Shown: positions 22,346 through 30,821 of the stretch, piece after piece
How positions within the stretch are numbered: position 1 is the first letter of the stretch
Layout of the letters: each line of letters starts with the position of its first letter
NCBI GenBank assembly: GCA_013697725.1
Contig: JACCWI010000055.1
Coordinates: 186,001 to 250,000 of the forward strand
Direction: 5' to 3'
DNA from: Tatlockia sp.
GTDB taxonomy: Bacteria; Pseudomonadota; Gammaproteobacteria; Legionellales; Legionellaceae
Length of the DNA: 64,000 bases
Made by a program: the position numbers and the translations under genes
Notes under the pieces: model-generated
Told to the model about the DNA's origin: nothing
Database searches by the model: none
What the model saw: only the letters and a program-made list of their open reading frames with translations

Positions 22346-22687
22346 TTAACCTGGGGGCCAGGTCATCTGACGACCGCCAAGGATATGTAAATGTATGTGG
22401 TAAACATCCTGCCCGCCACCAGAATTAACATTGAAAACCAAGCGATAGCCATCTTCATTGATTTTTTCTGCTTTAGCCATTTTTTTTGCAGTGGTTATTA
22501 TTCGGCCTAGAAGCTGCTCATCTTTGCTATCCACATTATTAAGTGTAGCAATATGTTTTTTAGGTAGCACTAACATATGAGTGGGCGCTTGCGGTTTGAT
22601 ATCGTGTATGACAATAATTTCCGGATCTTCAAAGGCCAGTTTCGTAGGAATTTCACCGCTTATAATCTTACAAAATAGACAGTCCAT
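22346..22687 (-). CDS. HIT-family (HinT-like) purine nucleoside phosphoramidase
   Basis: A 113-residue histidine-triad protein. It begins with the zinc-type [12 protein letters not shown] and ends with the active-site HIHLHILGG, in which His97, His99 and His101 form the triad. HinT enzymes cleave AMP-lysine and similar phosphoramidates. Length is exactly that of bacterial HinT. Upstream lies a 194-bp divergent region shared with ppa. Confidence 0.92.
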   Translation of the reverse strand: MDCLFCKIISGEIPTKLAFEDPEIIVIHDIKPQAPTHMLVLPKKHIATLNNVDSKDEQLLGRIITTAKKMAKAEKINEDGYRLVFNVNSGGGQDVYHIHLHILGGRQMTWPPG

Positions 22688-22824
22688 TTTTAAGCTAATC
22701 TCTTGAGAAAACTAACGATTATAGCCTGAGAGCCGAATGACAACAAACCTTGTTTTTAATAAATTTATAAGGTTAAGGATATAGATGAGTTATTTGTTCT
22801 TTTTTTTTATTAAAATGGTTATTT

Positions 22825-22853
22825 TTGCCTTTTTTAGCTATTTTGAGCATAAT
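22825..22853 (+). promoter_or_regulatory. Candidate promoter for ppa
   Basis: TTGCCT (22825-22830) and CATAAT (22848-22853) with 17-nt spacing, 29 bp before the ppa start. Moderate match only; it lies in a T-rich stretch where chance matches are common. Confidence 0.4.
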
Positions 22854-22881
22854 AGCGCGTCTTTATTAGCGAGAGTGTGAA

Positions 22882-23412
22882 ATGAGTTTAATGGATGTTA
22901 AAGCCGGACGTGATATTCCGAATGAGATTAATGTAATTATTGAAATTCCTATGAACGGGGCACCTGTAAAATATGAAGTAGACAAAGTCAGTGGTGCACT
23001 TTTTGTTGATCGTTTTATTTCCACAGCGATGTTTTACCCTACTAATTATGGTTATATTCCCAATACCTTGTCTGAAGATGGTGATCCAGTAGATGTTTTA
23101 GTAATAACGCCTGTGCCCTTAATCAGTGGCTCGGTAATTTCCTGCCGTGTTGTCGGTATGTTGAAAATGACTGATGAGTCCGGTATTGATGCTAAATTGC
23201 TAGCTGTACCTACAAACAAAATTTGTAAAATGTATGAATCAATAAAAACTTATGAAGATTTACCCCGACATCAATTATTAACCCTGGAACATTTTTTTAG
23301 ACATTATAAAGACTTGGAAGATGGTAAATGGGTTAAATTAGATGGTTGGGAAGGTCCTGAAGCCGCGCATCGTGAAATTCAAAATTCAATAAGTCGCTAT
23401 ACCAACGGTTAG
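22882..23412 (+). CDS. ppa: Inorganic pyrophosphatase (family I)
   Basis: A 176-residue soluble enzyme that hydrolyses PPi and pulls biosynthetic reactions forward. The metal-binding signature [10 protein letters not shown] is present, as are YGYIPNTL and the C-terminal [14 protein letters not shown] block. Length is as in E. coli Ppa. It is monocistronic, convergent with def. Confidence 0.97.
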   Translation: MSLMDVKAGRDIPNEINVIIEIPMNGAPVKYEVDKVSGALFVDRFISTAMFYPTNYGYIPNTLSEDGDPVDVLVITPVPLISGSVISCRVVGMLKMTDESGIDAKLLAVPTNKICKMYESIKTYEDLPRHQLLTLEHFFRHYKDLEDGKWVKLDGWEGPEAAHREIQNSISRYTNG

Positions 23413-23548
23413 GGCTTGGCAAGAATAGAAAGCACTTAGGTTAGCTCGAAGCTGCTAAACTGGTTTCGAGTGAGCTTGCAATGGGGTTGCAAATCTCTAA
23501 GATTAAATTAATGCGGTAGAATTAATAGGAAACTGAACCTTACCCAGA

Positions 23549-24088
23549 TTAATCGTCTCGCGGAGCGGATATTGCCCCTGAGCGTAATAATTCCTCATGA
23601 AAAACAATCGAATTATGATCTTTCACCTTATCCAAAAATACGATACCGTCTAAATGATCTAACTCATGTTGTAGGACTCGAGCATGTAAATCGGATACTT
23701 CTCGTTCAATCAACTGACCTTCGGCATCAAATCCCCGGTATGCTATTGATTTGTAACGCGGAACTTTAGCTCTTAATTGCCCCACACTGAGGCAGCCTTC
23801 GTAGGCCTCTTCTACGAGTTCGGAGAGCGGTTCGAAAGAGGGGTTAAATAATAAGGTAAGTGGAATTGCGGGGCGATTTCTGTAGGCCTCCATACCAAAA
23901 ACAATTGCTCGTTTCGATATCCCGATCTGAGGGGCTGCAAGTCCTAAACCATTTTCATCTTTTAATACTTTAAAAAGTAGAGATTCCAGTTTATTTAAGT
24001 CCTCTGAGCCAAAAAGATTTTCGGAAATGGGTTCGCAAATCATTCTAAGTAAAGGATTACCTAGTTGTATTACAGCATCAGAGTTCAT
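23549..24088 (-). CDS. def: Peptide deformylase
   Basis: A 179-residue metallo-enzyme that removes the formyl group from new proteins. The three motifs are GLGLAAPQIG, EGCLSV (metal ligand Cys99) and QHELDHLDG (His141, Glu142, His145). An ATG at 24094 is in frame but abuts the Shine-Dalgarno TAAGGA (24095-24100) with no spacing, whereas the ATG at 24088 is 6 nt away, so the latter is chosen. It is not linked to fmt here. Legionella-type genomes carry more than one deformylase; this may be a second copy (inference). Confidence 0.93.
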   Translation of the reverse strand: MNSDAVIQLGNPLLRMICEPISENLFGSEDLNKLESLLFKVLKDENGLGLAAPQIGISKRAIVFGMEAYRNRPAIPLTLLFNPSFEPLSELVEEAYEGCLSVGQLRAKVPRYKSIAYRGFDAEGQLIEREVSDLHARVLQHELDHLDGIVFLDKVKDHNSIVFHEELLRSGAISAPRDD

Positions 24089-24240
24089 GAACATTCCTTA
24101 AATAGCTTCTTGCCCAGTTTACAGGATTCCAGAATATAAGACTCTAAATACCAGATTGTAAGTTCGTTAACTAGAAGTCCTGGGAAAAAAATACATAAAT
24201 AAGACAAGATAAGCGCTGAGGAGTTAAGAAAAACAATGAG

Positions 24241-26067
24241 TTAGCGGCTATGATCAAATTTTACCTTAGTTGATAGTTGATCACCCTGCAATATCTGCTC
24301 AAGCTCACCTCTGACCTGGCTAGTGAAGTTGATTAATTCATTTTCCTTCTCAAAAAATTCGAACGATTTCAATAACGATGCTTGATCATGCTTGGCAAAG
24401 GTTCGAGCTTTTCGCTGCATGAGCTTAGGATTATGTCCCAGAAATTTCATCACTTCCACAGCCATTCCCAAGGATGAATCAAAAATTTCTCGTTTAAAGT
24501 AGTTTGCGCCGGCTTTAGTTAATTCGTAAGCATGCCTGCGGTTGCGGGCTCGAGAATAAATTTTAAGCTGAGGAAACTCTTGCTTGGCCAATTTAACGAT
24601 GTCCAGAGCAATATCCGGATCATCCACGGCAACTATTAGAAGTTTAGCGGTAGCGGCACCAGCATTACTAAGTAAATCGAGTCGAGAAGCATCACCGAAA
24701 TGACCTTTGAGTCCAAATTTACGTAGAAGTTCAATTTGTTGAGGATCATTTTCTAATACGGTTAGTTTAACACCTTGGGCATTTAGAAAGCGCCCAATAA
24801 TTTGACCGAAACGACCATAGCCTGCCAAAATTATCGCTTCATTCTCTTGAATAGAATCAAATTTTGGCCGAATAGGACTCATAAAAAGGGGCATAATTAA
24901 GCGACTATAACTAAGTATTAATAAGGGGGTTGTAGCCATTGATAAGGCAACAGCAAGAATAAGAAAATTCATGCTCGCCTCAGTTATTACCTGAGAAGTT
25001 TTTGCGTATTGGAATAAAACAAAGGCAAATTCTGAACCTTGAGATAACGCCAAAGCCATCGCGGTTGACTGAATCTTGGTAAGTCCAAAGATGCGTCCTA
25101 AGGCAAAAAGAATTAGCGCTTTAATAAGAATAAAAGACGCTACAACCCCTAAAAGTGCGGTGGTCTGCTTAGCTAGAATTGTAAAATTCATGCTCATACC
25201 CACTGAAATAAAAAATAAACCCAATAATAAGCCTTTAAAGGGTTCGATATCCGTTTCTAAAGTTCGTTTATATTCTGAATTAGCTAGTACGACTCCGGCA
25301 ACAAAAGCGCCTAAACTTGGCGAAATACCTACAGTTTGCATTAAAAGCGTTATGCCGAGAATCAAAGCCAGGGAGGTTGCAGTAAAGACTTCACGTAAAT
25401 TAGCTTTGGCGATAAGAAAGAAAAAATAATGTGAAAAATAATGACCAAGAATGATTACAGCCCCGATAACAGCAGTAACTATCCCCGCTTGCACCCACCC
25501 TGAAAACGAATCAATGAAACCTTTAGGTTCAACAGATGGGCTTCCAGGAGCTGTCAATAAAGGCATGATAATTAGAATTGCAATAACGGCTATATCTTGA
25601 AAAAGCAGAACTGCAAAAGAAGTTTCACCAGTTGTAGTTCGCATAAGGTTTTTTTCTTGCAGCATTTGTAAAACAAGAGCTGTAGAGGATAGGGATAAAG
25701 CCATTGATACTGCAAGACTTAAACGCCATGAGTAGCCTAAACAAAGACCCAACAAACTCAAAACTATCGTAGTAAGAAGAACTTGCAAACTACCTAAACC
25801 TGCTATTGCTTTGCGTAATCGCCATAAAATTTCAGGTTCTAATTCCAGCCCTATTAGAAAAAGCATCATAATGACGCCAAATTCAGCAAAATGCATAATT
25901 TCTTCGGCGTTACCAATTAGTTTAAAGCCAAAGGGCCCCAGAAGTACTCCGATGATCAAATAGCCTAATACAGAACCAAGTTTAAATCTGCTAGCTAGCG
26001 GAATGATAATGCAGGCCGCGGCTAAAACGATAAACACATTGAAGAGAAAAGGATTATTCAAATTCAT
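24241..26067 (-). CDS. Monovalent cation:proton antiporter-2 (CPA2), KefB/KefC-like
   Basis: A 608-residue inner-membrane protein. Residues ~1-385 form about 12 membrane helices with the KefC-type segments MMLFLIGLELEP and SSTALVLQML. Residues ~405-525 are a TrkA_N/RCK nucleotide-binding domain starting at GYGRFGQIIGRFL. The tail is short and charged. KefB/C are glutathione-gated K+ efflux systems; RosB and YbaL are close relatives, so the exact substrate is open. No KefF/KefG ancillary gene is next to it. A perfect inverted repeat lies 24 bp before its start. Confidence 0.85.
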   Translation of the reverse strand: MNLNNPFLFNVFIVLAAACIIIPLASRFKLGSVLGYLIIGVLLGPFGFKLIGNAEEIMHFAEFGVIMMLFLIGLELEPEILWRLRKAIAGLGSLQVLLTTIVLSLLGLCLGYSWRLSLAVSMALSLSSTALVLQMLQEKNLMRTTTGETSFAVLLFQDIAVIAILIIMPLLTAPGSPSVEPKGFIDSFSGWVQAGIVTAVIGAVIILGHYFSHYFFFLIAKANLREVFTATSLALILGITLLMQTVGISPSLGAFVAGVVLANSEYKRTLETDIEPFKGLLLGLFFISVGMSMNFTILAKQTTALLGVVASFILIKALILFALGRIFGLTKIQSTAMALALSQGSEFAFVLFQYAKTSQVITEASMNFLILAVALSMATTPLLILSYSRLIMPLFMSPIRPKFDSIQENEAIILAGYGRFGQIIGRFLNAQGVKLTVLENDPQQIELLRKFGLKGHFGDASRLDLLSNAGAATAKLLIVAVDDPDIALDIVKLAKQEFPQLKIYSRARNRRHAYELTKAGANYFKREIFDSSLGMAVEVMKFLGHNPKLMQRKARTFAKHDQASLLKSFEFFEKENELINFTSQVRGELEQILQGDQLSTKVKFDHSR

Positions 26068-26090
26068 AGGCTTGGTTAATCCTATTGGTG

Positions 26091-26122
26091 GATTTGATAA
26101 TTTATCTAGAAGTTATCAAATC
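26091..26122. promoter_or_regulatory. 10-bp inverted repeat upstream of the CPA2 antiporter
   Basis: GATTTGATAA (26091-26100) and TTATCAAATC (26113-26122) are perfect complements with a 12-nt spacer. The near arm is 24 bp from the antiporter start codon. It could be an operator or a 5'-UTR hairpin. Confidence 0.45.
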
Positions 26123-26403
26123 TGTTGCGTTAATTTGCGCAATTTTGAATGATAGCATTTTCCCCTTAAAAAGAAGAGCCCATGAAAAAGCCTATAATTG
26201 TGCATTTTTTTAGGACTTGTGCTTCCATAAAATGCTATTACTAGAATTTGAGTTTTAAGTTTTCAGCCAAAGTTTTGTGTTAATCATAGGGTGGTTTCTG
26301 TTAAAATCCTTGCTTCTTCTGACCTGGCCTTACAGGCTGTAATTTACAAAAGAGTAAGACTGGGGTACCCTAAACCATGTTTTGACTATTTTTTACACGA
26401 TTA

Positions 26404-26418
26404 TTAAGGTTACCTTAA
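26404..26418. promoter_or_regulatory. 15-bp palindrome upstream of the APC transporter
   Basis: TTAAGGT-T-ACCTTAA is a perfect 7-1-7 palindrome, 57 bp before the APC start codon and 17 bp after a TTGACT box. The form and place suit a dimeric regulator's operator. The regulator is unknown. Confidence 0.45.
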
Positions 26419-26474
26419 GCTTAGACAACTACAATGTATGCTTTGCTAAATTGTAACAGTGATAAAGGAATGCA

Positions 26475-27887
26475 ATGAGCTCTAATAAGCATGCTTTGAC
26501 AATTTTTAGCCTTACCATGATAACAGTCGGGTCGGTGGACTCGATTCGTAATTTGCCAGCCACAGCGTTATTCGGAAGTCAGTTAATTTCTTTTTTCATC
26601 ATGGGTGCTTTATTTTTTCTAATTCCTACTGCATTGGTTTCCGCAGAGCTTGCCTCAGGCTGGCCAAAACAAGGCGGAATTTATATTTGGGTAAAAGAAG
26701 CCTTTGGCAAAAATGTAGGTTTTTTAGCAATTTGGTTGCAGTGGATTGAAAATGTTATTTGGTATCCGACTATTTTATCCTTTGTTGCGGGAACTATAGG
26801 CTATTTAATTAATCCTTCAATGGCATCTAATCCCTATTTTCTATGGTTGATCATCGTGGCTTCTTTTTGGGCAGCAACCTTGCTTAATATGAAGGGTATG
26901 CGGTCATCTGCATTATTTAGTAATATCTGCGCGCTTTCTGGGTTATTATTGCCAATGGCTTTAATTATCGGATTAGGTGCTGCCTGGCTTATAGGCGGCA
27001 ATCCTTCTCAGGTGCAGTTTGATGCTCAAAGTATAAGTCCTCACTGGCATGAAAAGTCACTTTGGGTTTCATTAACAGCAATTATGATGTCTTTTTGTGG
27101 TATTGAGATCGCTACAGTGCATGCTCATGATGTAGAAAATCCTCAGCGCGCCTTTCCTCGGGCTTTGATTTATTCAGTTCTTATTATATTAAGCACCTTA
27201 ATTTTGGGCTCACTAGCAATTGCCGTCGTTTTACCCCAGGAAAATATCAATCTAGTCGCTGGAATTATGCAGGCCTTTGACTCGTTTTTTTCACAATACC
27301 ACCTACTATGGTTAATGCCTTTAGTTGCACTAATGCTAGTAATGGGTGGACTTGGCGGGGTCTCAAACTGGATTATAGCACCGACGAAAGGTTTGTTGGT
27401 GGCTGGCGAAGATGGCAATTTACCCGCATTCTTTCTGCGCGCAAATCAGCATGGTGCGCCTATCGTTATGTTAATTTGCCAGGCAGTTATTGTTACCGTT
27501 CTCTCCACCTTATTTCTTTTTATGCCATCTGTGAATGGTTCTTATTGGTTTTTGACGGCCTTGGCCGCCCAACTTTATATGCTGATGTACCTGCTTATGT
27601 TTGCCGCTGTGATTAAATTGCGGTTTTCTGCACCTGAACAGCCTCGTGCTTTTCGAATCCCTGGTGGTCTGCCGGGTATAATTTTTGTTGCAGGAGTCGG
27701 TAGTATTGGCGCTTTAACGACTCTAGTAGTCAGCTTTATGCCCCCAGAAGGGATTAATGTAGGCTCGGTGCTTTGCTATGAAATAACGTTGGTAGTGGGG
27801 CTTTTACTAATGTGTTTGCCTCCTTTTATTAGCGCTTGGTTGCAAACTCGACAACTCGCTCAAAGCCCGCAATTAGAACCTTTATAA
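26475..27887 (+). CDS. APC-superfamily amino-acid permease/antiporter
   Basis: A 470-residue inner-membrane transporter with about 12 helices. The first helix has TMITVGSVDSIRNLPATALFG, in the position of the substrate-binding unwound helix of APC proteins, and the loop ASGWPKQGGIYIWVKEAFG is the conserved helix 2-3 block. The general plan is nearest to glutamate/GABA-antiporter-type APC members (GadC, YjeM). The substrate cannot be told from sequence. Legionellae live on host amino acids and carry many such genes. The next gene starts 4 nt downstream. Confidence 0.85.
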   Translation: MSSNKHALTIFSLTMITVGSVDSIRNLPATALFGSQLISFFIMGALFFLIPTALVSAELASGWPKQGGIYIWVKEAFGKNVGFLAIWLQWIENVIWYPTILSFVAGTIGYLINPSMASNPYFLWLIIVASFWAATLLNMKGMRSSALFSNICALSGLLLPMALIIGLGAAWLIGGNPSQVQFDAQSISPHWHEKSLWVSLTAIMMSFCGIEIATVHAHDVENPQRAFPRALIYSVLIILSTLILGSLAIAVVLPQENINLVAGIMQAFDSFFSQYHLLWLMPLVALMLVMGGLGGVSNWIIAPTKGLLVAGEDGNLPAFFLRANQHGAPIVMLICQAVIVTVLSTLFLFMPSVNGSYWFLTALAAQLYMLMYLLMFAAVIKLRFSAPEQPRAFRIPGGLPGIIFVAGVGSIGALTTLVVSFMPPEGINVGSVLCYEITLVVGLLLMCLPPFISAWLQTRQLAQSPQLEPL

Positions 27888-27891
27888 CAAC

Positions 27892-28410
27892 ATGAATACC
27901 ACAGTTTTATTGCAGCAGTTAACCGCACGTTTACCAGAATTAGAGTGGAAAATCTCAGCCCTGGGCGATTCCTTATCGACAAAGACTCTGCCACCGGGTT
28001 TATTTCGTCAAGCTATTGAAATGAATGCTTCAAATTGCATTGCAGAAATAAAAAAGGACATTCAACATTTAGTTCAACAAAAAAATGCTAAGAGTAGTCA
28101 TTTTTTAGCTGAGCGAATCCAACAAAAAATTTCAATTCTTGTCACTCTTTGTCATCTGCAAGCAACTAAGCCAAATGTCGGGGGGCGAGTCAAATTCGGA
28201 TTGGATAAAATAAGCACCCGTCAGCAATGGCTCCAATCGGTGGAAATAGATATTAATCGTCTTAGAGAACAGCAGTTGGCAATGACTAAAACCTTGGAGC
28301 ACATGAAAAATCGTGGTGCAACTGCGGAGATTTTGCTGTTAAAAGCCGAGTTAGGTGAGGTCGAAAAACGTTTAACCTTAGCAAAAGAGGCTTTTCCGAC
28401 TGCTTGGTAA
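27892..28410 (+). CDS. priC: PriC-like primosomal replication protein
   Basis: A 172-residue, mostly helical, basic protein. The pattern LFRQAIEMNASNCIAEIKK...HFLAERIQQKISIL resembles PriC, the restart factor that loads DnaB at stalled forks lacking PriA action, and the C-terminal heptad-like half also fits. The relation is recognised by pattern only; overall identity looks low. It begins 4 nt after the APC transporter gene, which suggests shared transcription but not shared function. Confidence 0.55.
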   Translation: MNTTVLLQQLTARLPELEWKISALGDSLSTKTLPPGLFRQAIEMNASNCIAEIKKDIQHLVQQKNAKSSHFLAERIQQKISILVTLCHLQATKPNVGGRVKFGLDKISTRQQWLQSVEIDINRLREQQLAMTKTLEHMKNRGATAEILLLKAELGEVEKRLTLAKEAFPTAW

Positions 28411-28438
28411 ATGAGCGTCAAAGCCAGCTTTTATTCTC

Positions 28439-28568
28439 CAATTAGTGCAGGGCGATTTTCATCAAAGTTTAAAATTTGCCAGGGAAGAAAATTAATTAAA
28501 GGTAGCCTTGCTCAATATTTAAAAGTGATTAGATTTAAAACTTTGATGAAATCGCCTTGCAATTAGTG
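28439..28568. mobile_element. MITE-like element copy 1 (112 bp) with 9-bp target duplication
   Basis: The element proper spans 28448-28559. Its ends are inverted: CAGGGCGATTTTCATCAAAG on the left and, read from the other strand, CAAGGCGATTTCATCAAAG on the right. It is flanked by perfect 9-bp direct repeats CAATTAGTG (28439-28447 and 28560-28568). It encodes nothing. The same element occurs at 50346-50486. It ends 88 bp before the start codon of the downstream gene. Confidence 0.85.
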
Positions 28569-28583
28569 TTTATTTTCATTTTT

Positions 28584-28603
28584 CTTAATTTTATCTTAAT
28601 ACT
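28584..28603 (+). promoter_or_regulatory. PmrA-type tandem box
   Basis: CTTAATTTT (28584-28592), two bases, then CTTAATACT (28595-28603). This matches the tandem cTTAATatT-N2-cTTAATatT element bound by the response regulator PmrA at many Legionella Dot/Icm effector genes. A possible -10 TATATT lies at 28617-28622. The box is 44 bp before the start codon at 28648. Confidence 0.6.
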
Positions 28604-28647
28604 AATGTTTTAAACTTATATTTAATTACCTCCTCTAGGATCCTGCC

Positions 28648-29952
28648 ATGGCTAATTTCAATCTATTTGATTTCATAAAAACTTCTGCGCTGTTAACTGT
28701 AACGCTTCAAAATAATTTTGTTAATAGTAGCAAAAAGTTGTCAAGAACTCAGTTTGCTCAGCAGTTAATATTATTTCTACAAGATGCTAGTGAAGATGAA
28801 GTCGAAAGGCTGATGCTACTTAAAGATAATTTAAATATGAATTTAGAAGTCAAAAATACTATGCCCAACCCTCTTAGCGCTTTGGCGGAAATGTTAAGCA
28901 TAGCTGAGTTATATCAAAGCTTACAAAAAAATAAGGATTTGGCCGATTTTTTATACCACCATCTTGCTCTGGTTGCTTCCAATGAGGAGGATAAAAACGC
29001 TGAGGATATGCAAAAAGATAGCGCCTCGACTGATGAAGATGAGTTTTCACTAGAAAAAGAACGAGCTTCTAATCCTGATAGTTTATTCGCTAAGACAGAA
29101 AATTTAGAAGAGAGTTTGAGGTCACAAAATTTAGAAGAGAGTTTGCAGCCGGTACCTCTTAAGCAGCTTATCGAAATGTTCGAAACAGTTAAGTACCAAG
29201 CGCAGACTTTGGAGCCTTTAAGTTATCATGTAATTTATGTACATCCTGAGCGCCAGCATCTTATTGAGCCACAGTCTTTCAACTCCTACACACAAGCTAA
29301 TAATTTTGTATTCTCTTTAAACAATAACACTGAAAAAGCTTGGGATTATTATATAGCAGAAGTTCAGAGCTCTAACATCACCGCCACCAAAGATGCGCTC
29401 TTAAAATTTCAGGGTTTTAATGAGGAATGGGATTGGCACCCTAGTGTTAATGCCATTCAGTTAACCGCGAAGTGTATAGCTGATAGGCCTGTTGAATACT
29501 CACCCTCAGGGAAAACCTATGAATCTGTCTATAAATTTACAACTTTAGACTGCGGTAAATGCCTGTTTAATCCCGAGGGACGAGATAGCGTTGCACGCAC
29601 AATTAAACAATTGGATGCAATAATCGAGCGACTCGAAGGCCAGTGGATTTATCTAATCTTAGAAGCTTTCAGAATGAGTGAGCCCGGATTAACTCAGAAG
29701 AAAATAGAAGCCCTAAAGCTACTTAAAAATGAAGTTTTGGAACACAAGGAAACAATTGAAAAGGAAAATGGCGAGTTGAAAAAGGTTTTAGAGAGTGGTT
29801 TAAATAAAAAGCTTGATAAACAAGATCCGACGAATACTAATAAGGTTAAAAAGTTACTACAACAACAAAGGTTGAATTTTTTCAATAAAGGAAAATCTAA
29901 AACAGAAGAAGAGATTGACGATTTAATTGGTAGTTCAAGACCCAAATCTTAG
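28648..29952 (+). CDS. Hypothetical protein, candidate Dot/Icm effector
   Basis: A 434-residue soluble protein with no recognisable enzyme motif and no signal peptide. Residues ~1-115 are helical, ~115-170 acidic and repetitive (two copies of NLEESL), ~175-340 a mixed alpha/beta region with several Trp and Cys residues, and ~350-434 a highly charged, probably coiled-coil tail. The last 20 residues contain KTEEEIDDL, resembling the glutamate-rich E-block secretion signal of Dot/Icm substrates. A PmrA-type box precedes it. CCTCCTC at 28630-28636 is the reverse of a ribosome site; the true site is unclear. Effector status is inferred. Confidence 0.6.
   Translation: MANFNLFDFIKTSALLTVTLQNNFVNSSKKLSRTQFAQQLILFLQDASEDEVERLMLLKDNLNMNLEVKNTMPNPLSALAEMLSIAELYQSLQKNKDLADFLYHHLALVASNEEDKNAEDMQKDSASTDEDEFSLEKERASNPDSLFAKTENLEESLRSQNLEESLQPVPLKQLIEMFETVKYQAQTLEPLSYHVIYVHPERQHLIEPQSFNSYTQANNFVFSLNNNTEKAWDYYIAEVQSSNITATKDALLKFQGFNEEWDWHPSVNAIQLTAKCIADRPVEYSPSGKTYESVYKFTTLDCGKCLFNPEGRDSVARTIKQLDAIIERLEGQWIYLILEAFRMSEPGLTQKKIEALKLLKNEVLEHKETIEKENGELKKVLESGLNKKLDKQDPTNTNKVKKLLQQQRLNFFNKGKSKTEEEIDDLIGSSRPKS
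29099..29145 (+). repeat. Two-copy 27-bp tandem repeat inside the 434-residue gene
   Basis: The 20 bases AAAATTTAGAAGAGAGTTTG occur at 29099-29118 and again at 29126-29145, a period of 27 bp (nine codons). The copies are identical, which points to a recent duplication. They encode the two NLEESL units. Confidence 0.85.
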
Positions 29953-29965
29953 CTAACTCCAGCCA

Positions 29966-29996
29966 AGCTCCCCCCCTATCCTAGAGGGGGAAAGCT
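29966..29996. repeat. GC-rich hairpin between convergent genes
   Basis: C-tract and G-tract arms (29971-29978 and 29982-29990, one bulged A) pair around a 3-nt loop, flanked by AGCT on both sides. There is no T-run on either strand. It lies between the 434-residue gene and panC and may act as a bidirectional barrier or terminator. Confidence 0.4.
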
Positions 29997-30042
29997 GTTA
30001 GATCTGTTGCGAGCTTGCCAAGAATTAAAGCACTAACTTGGT

Positions 30043-30804
30043 TTAACCAAGCGCATAATTATCAATTAAGCGAATCTCACCAATCATTACCGCCACATAA
30101 CGTCGCTCATTATAGTCTTCAAGATATTCAACATTAAGGCCTGCAGCTTCTAATTCGGATTTTATCTGTTCCCCAGTTTTCTGTTGATGAAAAATCTGTG
30201 CAAAATTATCAGCCTCAAGCCGTTGACTTGCGGTTAAGCGATTATTACGCGAACTATAGGCAAGCCCGCTGATTTCGCGAACGGTGGGGCAAGCTTTTAC
30301 TTCAAGATTCATAAAAAAACTGGCAGCCATGTCGCGAATTAACAAAAATTGTTGATAGTCTTTTTCGCCCAAATAAACCAGCTTTGGCCTGACAAGATTT
30401 AATAGTTTCATCACCACCGTTAGTACGCCGGTAAAATGTCCGGGTCGATGTTTTCCTTCAAGCAAGAGACAAAGTTCAGTTTCCTGCAGCTGAAAGCGAT
30501 AACTATCGGGATAGACCTCTTGCTCTGTTGGCAAAAGACAGTAGTCAACGCCGGCTTGTTGTAATTTTTCCAAGTCTAGATCGAGGCTTCGGGGGTAATT
30601 ATGAAAATCATTGCTGCGGTTAAACTGGGTCGGATTGATGAAAATACTGGCGCAGCTATGCTCATTTTCTGCTATAGAGCGAGCATACAATGCTAGATGC
30701 CCTTCATGTAAATTACCCATAGTCGGTACAAAACCTAGAGAGAGTTCAGGCGCTAAGGAGTTGCGAAAGCTCAGCCACTCAGCCAAGCTATGAAAAATTT
30801 GCAT
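30043..30804 (-). CDS. panC: Pantothenate synthetase
   Basis: A 253-residue enzyme joining pantoate and beta-alanine with ATP, the last step to vitamin B5. The nucleotidyltransferase motif [10 protein letters not shown] (residues 28-37) and [15 protein letters not shown] are present. At 253 residues it is shorter than the usual ~280; the loss is toward the C terminus, where the small lid domain is compact but the end [11 protein letters not shown] is kept, so the gene seems functional. It starts 17 nt after panB. Confidence 0.94.
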   Translation of the reverse strand: MQIFHSLAEWLSFRNSLAPELSLGFVPTMGNLHEGHLALYARSIAENEHSCASIFINPTQFNRSNDFHNYPRSLDLDLEKLQQAGVDYCLLPTEQEVYPDSYRFQLQETELCLLLEGKHRPGHFTGVLTVVMKLLNLVRPKLVYLGEKDYQQFLLIRDMAASFFMNLEVKACPTVREISGLAYSSRNNRLTASQRLEADNFAQIFHQQKTGEQIKSELEAAGLNVEYLEDYNERRYVAVMIGEIRLIDNYALG

Positions 30805-30821
30805 AATTTATCCTATTGAAA

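Larger units (their letters stand above)
26068..26474. other. 407-bp divergent intergenic region (antiporter / APC transporter)
   Basis: No gene is seen. It holds two inverted repeats listed separately (26091-26122 and 26404-26418) and one promoter-like TTGACT (26382-26387) on the + strand without a good -10 at standard spacing. Confidence 0.6.
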
